8,042 bases of DNA. Origin: CAYSBE01 sp044337585. Its GTDB lineage: Bacteria; Bacteroidota; Bacteroidia; UKL13-3. Positions 1-5,583 of this stretch are shown here, piece by piece. Positions within the stretch are counted from its first letter, which is position 1; each line of letters starts with the position of its first letter. The notes under the pieces were generated by a model. That model had not been told where the DNA came from. It ran no database searches and saw only the letters and a program-made list of their open reading frames with translations. A program made the translations under genes and the position numbers. The DNA is taken from assembly GCA_044337585.1 (NCBI GenBank), contig JBIINH010000100.1:1-8042 (forward strand), given 5' to 3'.

Positions 1-1
1 T

Positions 2-952
2 AGTGTAGAATTGGATATTCAGGTGATTGATGAGCAACGTATCAATAGGTTTAATAGCGTAGAGAAAATACCTGCGTTGGCAAAGGGAGAAGCTTACGTC
101 ATTCAACGTAAGATCAGCACGCTACCTATGAGTGGTAAAAATACACTGAACATCAGTTTGAATGCAGCCCAAAAGGTGAGCGAGGTTTCGCTTATCAATA
201 ATTTTTTAACACGCAATTTTAGTGTAGAGAATGACCGCAATAACCCAATGTTGGATGTTACGTTTGATGGGTATCGAATATTAAATGGAGATTTTGTTTC
301 ACCTTCGCCAGTTATTCAAATCACTTCTAAAGATGATAATCCATACCGCCTGCAAGTTGACACATCTACTTTTATTGTATCGCTAAAACGCCCCGGTAGC
401 ACTACTTTCGAACTCATTTCACACCAAAGCAATCAAATTGTATTTTACCCTGCAAGCGAAGGAGACAATAAAGCAAAGATGGAATACAAACCTGAGCAAT
501 TGCCAAATGGGATGTATACCCTAAGGGTTCAGTCACGTGATGCAAGTGGCAATTTATCTGGATCCAATTCTTACGAAATTGATTTTAAGGTAGAGAATAA
601 AAGCACAATTACCCACTTTTTTCCTTATCCAAATCCTGGAACTACCAATATTCGCTTTGTATTTACACTTACCGGTGCAAAACCACCCGAAGAGTTGCTT
701 GTTCGCATTATGACCATTTCGGGTAAAACTGTTCGTGAAATCAGACATGATGAATTTGGTCCGATAAAAATTGGACAAAATATCTCACAATTTGCTTGGG
801 ATGGTACTGATCAATTTGGGGATAGATTGGCAAATGGGGTATACTTATATCAAGTATTTACAAAAGTGAATGGAGCAACCATCGAACGTGCATCAACAAA
901 AGCGGATAAATATTTCATGCACGATACCGGAAAGATTTATTTATTGCGATAA
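2..952 (+). CDS. C-terminal part of a large secreted surface protein with Ig-like and FlgD/T9SS-type domains (5' end outside window)
   Basis: The frame is open from the left edge, so this is the last 316 residues of a longer protein; the TTG at 11 is not a credible start. Three beta-rich segments can be seen. About residues 1-80 resemble a CARDB/Ig-like domain, ending in a conserved-looking SLINNFLTRNF stretch. About 80-195 form a second beta-domain (LDVTFDGYRILNGDFVSPSP, later LPNGMYTLRVQSRDASGNLS). About 200-316 form a FlgD-Ig/T9SS C-terminal-type domain, with YPNPGTTNIRF, then ISGKTVREI, then FAWDGTDQFGDRLANGVYLY. From family knowledge, this order is typical of very large exported Bacteroidota proteins that often carry a Peptidase C25 (gingipain-like) domain upstream, and PorU has a similar end. 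The peptidase part is not in the window, so enzymatic activity is inferred only. The protein probably acts outside the cell or on its surface. Its TAA is followed directly by the ATG of the glycosyltransferase gene, which implies co-transcription and probable translational coupling. Confidence 0.8.
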   Translation, partial: SVELDIQVIDEQRINRFNSVEKIPALAKGEAYVIQRKISTLPMSGKNTLNISLNAAQKVSEVSLINNFLTRNFSVENDRNNPMLDVTFDGYRILNGDFVSPSPVIQITSKDDNPYRLQVDTSTFIVSLKRPGSTTFELISHQSNQIVFYPASEGDNKAKMEYKPEQLPNGMYTLRVQSRDASGNLSGSNSYEIDFKVENKSTITHFFPYPNPGTTNIRFVFTLTGAKPPEELLVRIMTISGKTVREIRHDEFGPIKIGQNISQFAWDGTDQFGDRLANGVYLYQVFTKVNGATIERASTKADKYFMHDTGKIYLLR

Positions 953-2026
953 ATGCCCAATGCAATCACCCGATTTTTAGCTGTAAGCCAATACCCGTTT
1001 TTGAATGGTTGTTTGTACCTGGTTAAAAAGTCTCTTTATAATTCTGCCCCCAAAGACATTCGACACCTTCTAATTGTTCGCAAAGGTACACTGGGAGATA
1101 TCATTGTTACTTTGCCTATCATTCATGCCATTCGCGAACTATATCCAAATGCGCAAATACATTTGTTATCTAAACATTATGGCGCAAAGCATATCGCTGC
1201 ACACACTATTTTGCAAGATGGCGTTATTCAACAGTTTATTTATGAAGATGAAGAAAATATAAAGTCGCTGTTTCATAAACTGAAAATTTATGATATGGTG
1301 ATTGAGTTGCCGCAATACCGCGATACATTTTATACCCAATTGCGGAATATGATTTTTTTTCGTTTAGCTGGTATTCATTATGGCGCGGGGTGGGAGGTTG
1401 GAAGTAATCTTTTTCTTCGTAAAATACAACTCAAGTTTGTGCGTTTTGAACAAGAAACGAAACGCCTATTTCATCGTTTGCAAACTGATGGTTTGAAAAT
1501 TGATGAATCAGCAGATTATTCATTGCAAATGGATATACAAATTTCGCTCCCGTCAACCAAATATGTAGCGTTGGCTATTGGTGCTAAATTTGCCCGAAAA
1601 CAATGGCCCATTGAATGGTTTTTAGATATTGCTCAAAAGATAAAATCATCTGGTTATGATATTATCTGGTTGGGTGATGCAGCCGATGGAGAAAGGCTTA
1701 AAGCAGCAGGAATTGAATCACACCATTGCGGTAAATTTACTGTAGCTCAATCTGCTTTCGCTATGAAACATGCAACCTGTGCACTAACCAATGACTCAGG
1801 CCCAATGCACCTTGCCTATGCAGTTGATACACCTGTTATTGGTATTTTTAGCGCAAGAGATTATCCCAATAAATGGTTTCCTCCAGAGGGCAAAAAATCA
1901 ATAGTTTTTCAACATAGTCAAGTGCCTTGTGCCATTTGTGTAGATAAACCTTGCAATAACAATATTTGTATGAAAGCAATTTCGGTAGATGAGGTATGGA
2001 ATCAACTAAAGACATGGATCAATTAA
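953..2026 (+). CDS. Glycosyltransferase family 9 protein (ADP-heptose:LPS heptosyltransferase-like)
   Basis: A 357-residue GT-B-fold glycosyltransferase of family 9, the WaaC/WaaF/WaaQ family that adds heptose to the LPS inner core. Family landmarks are visible. The N-terminal LLIVRKGTLGDIIVTLP (39-55) holds Asp49, which matches the catalytic Asp of WaaC. IGAKFARKQWP (209-219) opens the donor-binding C-terminal half, with Lys216 at the expected phosphate-contact site. NDSGPMHLA (280-288) is the conserved donor-site loop. A Cys cluster near the end (326, 329, 334, 339) is often seen in this family. The length is normal. The ATG directly abuts the TAA of the upstream gene, so ribosomes probably re-initiate. 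The GT2 gene overlaps its 3' end. Family membership is firm, but the sugar is not: GT9 members in Bacteroidota may use donors other than ADP-heptose, and the neighbours do not settle this. It is expected to act at the cytoplasmic face of the inner membrane on an LPS-core or other glycolipid acceptor. Confidence 0.92.
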   Translation: MPNAITRFLAVSQYPFLNGCLYLVKKSLYNSAPKDIRHLLIVRKGTLGDIIVTLPIIHAIRELYPNAQIHLLSKHYGAKHIAAHTILQDGVIQQFIYEDEENIKSLFHKLKIYDMVIELPQYRDTFYTQLRNMIFFRLAGIHYGAGWEVGSNLFLRKIQLKFVRFEQETKRLFHRLQTDGLKIDESADYSLQMDIQISLPSTKYVALAIGAKFARKQWPIEWFLDIAQKIKSSGYDIIWLGDAADGERLKAAGIESHHCGKFTVAQSAFAMKHATCALTNDSGPMHLAYAVDTPVIGIFSARDYPNKWFPPEGKKSIVFQHSQVPCAICVDKPCNNNICMKAISVDEVWNQLKTWIN

Positions 2027-2970
2027 GTGCAAATATTTCCGTAATCATGCCGGTGTATAATGCAAAGAATTATGTTTCTGCAGCCATACATAGCATATTG
2101 CAGCAATCAATTTGTGCAACTGAATTTATCATAGTTGATGATGCCTCAACAGATGGCACAAGTGAACTCTTGAATTTGTTTGCTGAAAAATATTCATTTA
2201 TAAAATTGATTCGGCTTGGTGAACGAATAGGACAAGAACGCAGAACCGCAAAAGCGTTGAATAAAGCCCTAGATGTAGCAACAGGAAATTATATCGCATG
2301 GATGGATGCGGATGATTTGGCTGATCATAACCGTTTTGAAAAGCAATTGAAATTCCTACAAGCTCACACTGAAATTGATGCATGTGGGAGTTTTGCAGAA
2401 ATTTTAAGTGTCAATGCTCGCCAGAACGGACGTTTGCTCACAAAGCCATTAACAGACGATGCTTTGAAGGTTTATACCGTTTGGCAATCGCCATTCTTTC
2501 AGTCATCGGTGATGATGAAGGCCGCATCTTTAGGAAAAAACAGGTATGACGAAAGCTATGCCTATGCCGAGGATTACGAATTTTTTAGTAGGCTATCCAA
2601 GTGTATGCAATTGGCAAATTTACCCGAGCCTTTATTGTTTTATCGCATGCATGATAAGCAATCTATACATCAGCAAAAATTTATCATTGATATTGAACGC
2701 ACATTAATTAGAGAGGCAAAATGTCCACCGCAATCATTGGCAAATCACTTGTGTTTATTTGATTACCGATCTAAATTTTCATACCCCCAAATGTGCCAGG
2801 CGGTGAAGTATGCTTCGCAACAAAAAGAGTTGATAAATGATACCTTATGGCACAGCTGCATTGATCAAGCATTGTTGTACAAATTGAAAAGAGTAATACG
2901 CAAACAGCCTATTGTAGCGGTTAGGTTGGTATTTACATTTCCAAGTTTGGTTGTAAAACTTGCCTTGTAA
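1996..2970 (+). CDS. Glycosyltransferase family 2 protein
   Basis: A 324-residue GT-A-fold inverting glycosyltransferase. The N-terminal nucleotide-sugar domain is complete: SVIMPVYN (15-22), FIIVDDASTDGT (44-55) with Asp48/Asp49, and the metal-binding DxD as MDADD (103-107). Further on, YAEDYEFFSRL (190-200) has the Glu-Asp pair (192-193) expected for the catalytic base region. The last 25 or so residues are basic then hydrophobic (VIRKQPIVAVRLVFTFPSL), so they may form a membrane-associating tail. The start is uncertain. ATG at 1996 gives a 31-bp overlap with the GT9 gene; ATG at 2014 gives a 13-bp overlap and a 318-residue protein whose GT2 core is still intact. Neither has a clear ribosome binding site. 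The overlap points to one polycistronic message with the GT9 gene. The sugar and acceptor cannot be read from the sequence; LPS, O-antigen, capsule or protein glycan are all possible. Confidence 0.92.
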   Translation: MESTKDMDQLSANISVIMPVYNAKNYVSAAIHSILQQSICATEFIIVDDASTDGTSELLNLFAEKYSFIKLIRLGERIGQERRTAKALNKALDVATGNYIAWMDADDLADHNRFEKQLKFLQAHTEIDACGSFAEILSVNARQNGRLLTKPLTDDALKVYTVWQSPFFQSSVMMKAASLGKNRYDESYAYAEDYEFFSRLSKCMQLANLPEPLLFYRMHDKQSIHQQKFIIDIERTLIREAKCPPQSLANHLCLFDYRSKFSYPQMCQAVKYASQQKELINDTLWHSCIDQALLYKLKRVIRKQPIVAVRLVFTFPSLVVKLAL

Positions 2971-3004
2971 AAGTTACACTTCCTGTTTTAATTAATTTTA
3001 TGTA

Positions 3005-3023
3005 ATAGATTGAAATAATCTAT
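3005..3023. promoter_or_regulatory. Small dyad in the leader of the methyltransferase gene
   Basis: A perfect 7-bp inverted repeat, ATAGATT-GAAAT-AATCTAT, lies 20 bp before the ATG at 3044 in the 73-bp gap after the GT2 gene. It is AT-rich and has no T-tract after it, so it is not a convincing terminator. It could be a weak leader hairpin or a protein-binding site. The same gap holds TAATTTTA at 2993-3000, a near match (7 of 8) to the TAnnTTTG element, but I found no well-spaced -33 partner. A separate promoter here is therefore only possible. Confidence 0.25.
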
Positions 3024-3043
3024 AAATACTATATTGCTTGCGT

Positions 3044-3859
3044 ATGAGGTTTTTTACAACTTATATAATTGCCTTCTTGGGCATGACTTATGTGTTTGTT
3101 GTCGGTTTCTTGTTCAAACGGCAACGCAATCTTATTTACATTATTGGTAATCATTTTGGATACAGCACGAAGATAAAAACACAATTAAAACAAGATGGTA
3201 TTGCTAATATACTTAAAGCTGTACCCGAAATAACCATTGCCTCATCAGAAGGTGTAGATGGAAATATTTCACTTTATGAGCTAAACGTTATTAGCATGAT
3301 TTCTAAACTACATGCAAGAAATAATGTGTTCGAAATTGGCACATTTGATGGCCGAACTACCTTGCATTTGGCGCTAAACTCACCTATAAATTGCTGTATT
3401 TTTACGCTTGATTTACCCGCTAAGCAAATTGATGAAGTCAAATATCCATTAGCTACATACGAAAAAGTGTATGTAAATAAACCCGTTTCGGGATCACGTT
3501 TTTTGGGACATCCGTTATCATCAAAAATTAAACAGATGTACGGAGATTCTGCCACTTTTGATTTTAGTCCCTACTACAATCTTTGCGATATTGTGTTTGT
3601 GGACGGGTCGCATGCCTATGAATATGTGTTGAATGATACCATGCAAGCAATTAAATTATTAACTAAGGAAGGTGGAATCATCTTGTGGCATGATTGCGGC
3701 ATTTGGAATGGGGTTACACAATTCATGAATGCGTTTAATCAAAAATTTCCAAATAAATTGGTGCAGGTAAATGGAACTTCTATTGTATTTTCTGAATTTA
3801 ACAAGGATGATATTGTAAGAGCACAAACCGTATTAAGGCAATTTGAAAAAAGTAATTGA
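3044..3859 (+). CDS. Membrane-anchored class I SAM-dependent methyltransferase (Methyltransf_24-like)
   Basis: A 271-residue protein with one N-terminal membrane segment (about residues 3-22, TYIIAFLGMTYVFVVGFLF) followed by KRQR. Under the positive-inside rule this puts the C-terminal domain in the cytoplasm. That domain is a Rossmann methyltransferase: motif I is FEIGTFDGRTT (96-106), the acidic end of beta-2 is Asp123 in TLDLP, and the beta-4/beta-5 region gives DIVFVDGSHAYEYV (Asp187, His190) and ILWHDCG (His216, Asp217). The VDGSHxYExV plus WHD pattern is typical of Methyltransf_24-type enzymes, common in polysaccharide and O-antigen clusters. I infer methylation of a sugar or lipid-linked glycan made by the upstream glycosyltransferases. 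ATG 3044 is preferred over the in-frame TTG at 3038. The 73-bp gap leaves it open whether it shares the GT message or has its own promoter. The acceptor is unknown. Confidence 0.85.
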   Translation: MRFFTTYIIAFLGMTYVFVVGFLFKRQRNLIYIIGNHFGYSTKIKTQLKQDGIANILKAVPEITIASSEGVDGNISLYELNVISMISKLHARNNVFEIGTFDGRTTLHLALNSPINCCIFTLDLPAKQIDEVKYPLATYEKVYVNKPVSGSRFLGHPLSSKIKQMYGDSATFDFSPYYNLCDIVFVDGSHAYEYVLNDTMQAIKLLTKEGGIILWHDCGIWNGVTQFMNAFNQKFPNKLVQVNGTSIVFSEFNKDDIVRAQTVLRQFEKSN

Positions 3860-3911
3860 CAGGCTTAAATTAGCGTAAAGCCTACTTATTTCAATCGCTT
3901 AAGCCCGTCAA
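3846..3911 (-). terminator. Composite inverted repeat between convergent genes; likely terminator of the DUF3820 gene
   Basis: TTGACAGGCTTAA at 3856-3868 and TTAAGCCCGTCAA at 3899-3911 form a 13-bp inverted repeat with one mismatch, which becomes a G-U pair in the - strand RNA. The loop is 30 nt. On the - strand the second arm is followed by TTAC and then six T (3851-3846), as in an intrinsic terminator. An inner hairpin, AGGCTT (3861-3866) with AAGCCT (3878-3883), uses the same 3861-3866 arm, so the two folds exclude each other. The arms reach into both coding regions: the TGA of the methyltransferase gene lies at 3857-3859 and the last codons of the DUF3820 gene lie in the other arm. For the + strand there is no T-run after the outer arm. 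Confidence 0.5.
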
Positions 3912-4104
3912 TGATTTCATGTAATCCATTTTGCTTTATTTCAAACACAGTACTCAATTGCATTCCGAGTTTCCCCTTTGGAAAACCTTGTCTTGCAAAC
4001 CATTCTAAATAAAAATCAGGCAAATCGCATAGCAGCGTGCCTTTGTATTTTCCGAAGGGCATTTGTGTAGTAACAATACTTTCAAGTATTTCTGGATTAA
4101 ACAT
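3886..4104 (-). CDS. DUF3820 family small protein
   Basis: A 72-residue soluble protein of the DUF3820 family, recognised from MPFGKYKGTLLCDLP (15-29), FYLEWFARQGFPKGKLG (31-47) and a C-terminal EIKQNGLHEIIDGL (55-68). The length fits the family, which normally makes up the whole protein. Its biochemical role is not established as far as I know. Pfam-type names link it to quorum-sensing-regulated virulence factors, and the GKYKG...LPxxYLxW pattern also resembles the small domain at the C-terminus of some ExoX/DnaQ-like exonucleases, which might suggest a nucleic-acid link; both are weak hints. ATG 4104 is chosen over the in-frame TTG at 4113. A TATGTTTG element lies 25 nt upstream, which supports this start and independent transcription. 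It converges on the methyltransferase gene with a 26-bp gap. Confidence 0.85.
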   Translation of the reverse strand: MFNPEILESIVTTQMPFGKYKGTLLCDLPDFYLEWFARQGFPKGKLGMQLSTVFEIKQNGLHEIIDGLKRLK

Positions 4105-4129
4105 AGTATGCAAGTTAGCCTAAGTGTTG

Positions 4130-4156
4130 CAAACATACCAAACCTCATGTGGCAAA
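4130..4156 (-). promoter_or_regulatory. Candidate Bacteroidota-type promoter for the DUF3820 gene
   Basis: Read on the - strand, TATGTTTG (4137 to 4130) is an exact match to the Bacteroidota -7 element TAnnTTTG and ends 25 nt before the ATG at 4104. A TTTG at 4156-4153 could be the -33 part, but the spacer of 15 nt is shorter than the usual 19-21. The -7 match is the stronger half of the evidence. Confidence 0.5.
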
Positions 4157-4187
4157 CGCGCTTAATTGCAGATGAATCAAGGCAAAC

Positions 4188-4219
4188 AAAAAAACGCCCC
4201 TGAATATTCAGAGGCGTTT
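4188..4219 (-). terminator. Intrinsic terminator of the oxoamine synthase gene
   Basis: Read on the - strand, a long hairpin spans 4219-4192. The outer stem AAACGCC pairs with GGCGTTT, one U-G wobble follows (4212/4199), and the inner palindrome CTGAATATTCAG (4200-4211) continues the stem to a very small loop. Seven T follow across the stem end (4194-4188). It starts 24 bp after the TAA at 4244-4246. It also insulates the DUF3820 gene, whose candidate promoter lies beyond it. In the + direction there is no T-run, so it looks one-way. Confidence 0.9.
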
Positions 4220-4221
4220 GG

Positions 4222-4239
4222 TATAAATTTTATAAATTT
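4222..4239. repeat. Two tandem copies of TATAAATTT
   Basis: TATAAATTT occurs at 4222-4230 and directly again at 4231-4239, in the short gap between the stop codon of the oxoamine synthase gene and its terminator hairpin. With only two copies of very AT-rich sequence it may be chance; no function is assigned. Confidence 0.3.
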
Positions 4240-4243
4240 ACGA

Positions 4244-5497
4244 TTAGAAGTTTTTGGCAGATAAAATACCTTCATCCACACGGTAAGCACCTTCAGCTAG
4301 TTTGGCACGCACTTCAGAAAATGCCTTTATGGTTTGTTCCACATCAGACAAAGTATGCACTGAAGTAGGTATCAAACGCAATAGAATCATTCCTTTAGGA
4401 ATCACCGGATAAATAACTACCGAGCAGAATATTTTATAATTCGCACGCAGGTCGTGTACCACGGCAGTTGCTTCACCAACGGTTCCTTTCATTAATACAG
4501 GAGTTACACAGCTATTTGTGTGTCCAATATCAAATCCTTGTGCTTTGAGTCCATTTTGCAATGCGCCAACCACAGTCCAAAGTCTTTCAATCAACTCAGG
4601 ATGATTGCGAATTAACTCTAGGCGTTTTAGCGCACCAATTACAATTGGCATTGGCAAAGTCTTGGCATAAATTTGAGAGCGTAGGTTGTACCTCAAATAT
4701 TTGATAATGTCTTTGTTTCCTGCAAGAAAACCACCAATCAATGCGAATGATTTTGCAAACGTACCGAAGTAAATATCAATACCTTCATTGCAATTTTGCT
4801 CTTGACCTACACCGCCACCGGTTTTTCCCAATGTGCCTAGTCCATGCGCATCATCAACCAGTAAGCGGAAATTATATTTCGCTTTTAATTTTACTACCTC
4901 AGCTATTTTGCCTTGTGCTCCTGTCATTCCAAATACCCCTTCTGTAATCACAAGGATACCGCCATTTGTGCCTTCTATTAACTTTTGGGCACGTTGCAAT
5001 TGTATTTCCAGGTCATCAATATTATTGTGTTTGTATACAAAACGTTTGCCCATATGCAGGCGCACACCATCTACGATACATGCATGACTTTCGGCATCAT
5101 AAACAATCACGTCATGGCGGTCAACAAGTGCATCGATGGCACTTAAAATACCTTGATAGCCATAATTTACCAAAACTGCATCTTCTTTGCCAACAAATGC
5201 AGCAAGCTCACGGTCTAATTGTTCGTGGTAGCTTGAGTTGCCACTCATCATGCGCGCACCCATTGGATAAGCCAATCCAAAATTGGCTGCCGCTTCAGCA
5301 TCTGCCTTGCGCACTTCAGGATGATTTGCCAAACCTAAATAGTTATTCAAACTCCAGTTTAGCATTTCCACCCCTTTAAATTTCATACGTGGTCCTATTT
5401 CACCCTCCAGTTTCGGAAACATGTAATAACCATAAGCGTCATCGGCATACTGACCTAGCGGTCCGGCTCTTTTGTTCAGTTTTTCAAAAATGTCCAT
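4244..5497 (-). CDS. PLP-dependent alpha-oxoamine synthase family enzyme (AONS/KBL/serine palmitoyltransferase-like)
   Basis: A 417-residue fold-type I PLP enzyme that condenses an acyl thioester with an amino acid, with loss of CO2. Visible landmarks are NNYLGLANHP (51-60), GARMMSGNSSYHEQLDREL (80-98), DAESHACIVDG (134-144) with His138 expected to stack on the PLP ring, LLVDDAHGLGTLG (212-224) with Asp215 and His218 for the PLP pyridine N and O3', TFAKSFALIGGF (246-257) with Lys249 as the Schiff-base lysine, and Arg374 in LLRLIP for the substrate carboxylate. All key residues are present, so it should be active. The substrate pair is not decided. The family includes glycine (KBL), alanine (AONS), serine (SPT) and cysteate (sulfonolipid) users; Bacteroidota often have several copies. 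No bio genes or threonine dehydrogenase gene flank it, so biotin or threonine roles get no support. ATG 5497 is chosen: a GTG at 5563 would add 22 residues across a regulatory-looking dyad, and TATTTTTG sits 23 nt before 5497. It is transcribed alone, with a strong terminator after it. Confidence 0.88.
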   Translation of the reverse strand: MDIFEKLNKRAGPLGQYADDAYGYYMFPKLEGEIGPRMKFKGVEMLNWSLNNYLGLANHPEVRKADAEAAANFGLAYPMGARMMSGNSSYHEQLDRELAAFVGKEDAVLVNYGYQGILSAIDALVDRHDVIVYDAESHACIVDGVRLHMGKRFVYKHNNIDDLEIQLQRAQKLIEGTNGGILVITEGVFGMTGAQGKIAEVVKLKAKYNFRLLVDDAHGLGTLGKTGGGVGQEQNCNEGIDIYFGTFAKSFALIGGFLAGNKDIIKYLRYNLRSQIYAKTLPMPIVIGALKRLELIRNHPELIERLWTVVGALQNGLKAQGFDIGHTNSCVTPVLMKGTVGEATAVVHDLRANYKIFCSVVIYPVIPKGMILLRLIPTSVHTLSDVEQTIKAFSEVRAKLAEGAYRVDEGILSAKNF

Positions 5498-5520
5498 TTT
5501 ATTTATGATATAAAGTGGCG

Positions 5521-5528
5521 CAAAAATA
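5521..5528 (-). promoter_or_regulatory. Candidate -7 promoter element for the oxoamine synthase gene
   Basis: Read on the - strand, TATTTTTG (5528 to 5521) matches TAnnTTTG exactly and ends 23 nt before the ATG at 5497, nearly the same spacing as for the DUF3820 gene. I do not see a clear TTG at the usual -33 distance. The inverted-repeat arm at 5533-5541 begins 5 bp upstream of this element, so a protein bound there would touch RNA polymerase. Confidence 0.45.
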
Positions 5529-5532
5529 ACGT

Positions 5533-5570
5533 TATTCGTGTCATATATTCCTTTTTTTTGCACACGAATA
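5533..5570. promoter_or_regulatory. Perfect 9-bp inverted repeat in the divergent intergenic region (candidate operator)
   Basis: TATTCGTGT (5533-5541) and ACACGAATA (5562-5570) are exact reverse complements, separated by 20 bp that contain a run of eight T (5552-5559). Arm centres are 29 bp apart, a bit under three helical turns. The dyad lies between the two divergent start codons (5497 and 5583), next to the -7 candidate of the - strand gene. This is what a shared operator for both genes would look like. A simple hairpin terminator is unlikely, because no T-run follows either arm. Confidence 0.45.
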
Positions 5571-5571
5571 T

Positions 5572-5583
5572 TGATTTAAATCA
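5572..5583. promoter_or_regulatory. 12-bp palindrome overlapping the start codon of the Na/Pi transporter gene
   Basis: TGATTTAAATCA is a perfect 12-bp palindrome whose last base is the A of the ATG at 5583. It begins one base after the right arm of the 9-bp inverted repeat. It could be an operator or, in RNA, a small hairpin that hides the start site. AT-rich palindromes of this length can also arise by chance. Confidence 0.35.

Noticed and set aside
1353..1360. Run of eight T inside the GT9 gene (another at 5987-5994 in the Na/Pi gene) as a possible phase-variation site
   Set aside because: Runs of eight T are expected in AT-rich coding DNA, the frames are intact, and neither lies near the 5' end where switching is usually seen.
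953..2026. Firm naming as WaaF/RfaF heptosyltransferase II
   Set aside because: The motifs define family GT9 but not the donor; no heptose-biosynthesis genes are in the window.
3038..3043. TTG start two codons before the ATG of the methyltransferase gene
   Set aside because: It adds only Met-Arg and a TTG is less likely than the adjacent ATG at 3044.
3044..3859. Cephalosporin hydroxylase-like or FkbM methyltransferase assignment
   Set aside because: The FEIGTFDGRTT, VDGSHxYExV and WHD pattern fits Methyltransf_24 better; the landmarks of the other two families were not seen.
4741..5379. Three overlapping open frames on the + strand opposite the oxoamine synthase gene (up to 137 codons)
   Set aside because: Their products are rich in Cys, His and Ser with no recognisable domain, and they lie wholly antisense to a gene with a full set of catalytic motifs. 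They are shadows.
5498..5563. GTG start at 5563 extending the oxoamine synthase by 22 residues
   Set aside because: The extension would cross a TATTTTTG promoter element and one whole inverted-repeat arm, and has no family counterpart. ATG 5497 in MDIFEKL fits better.
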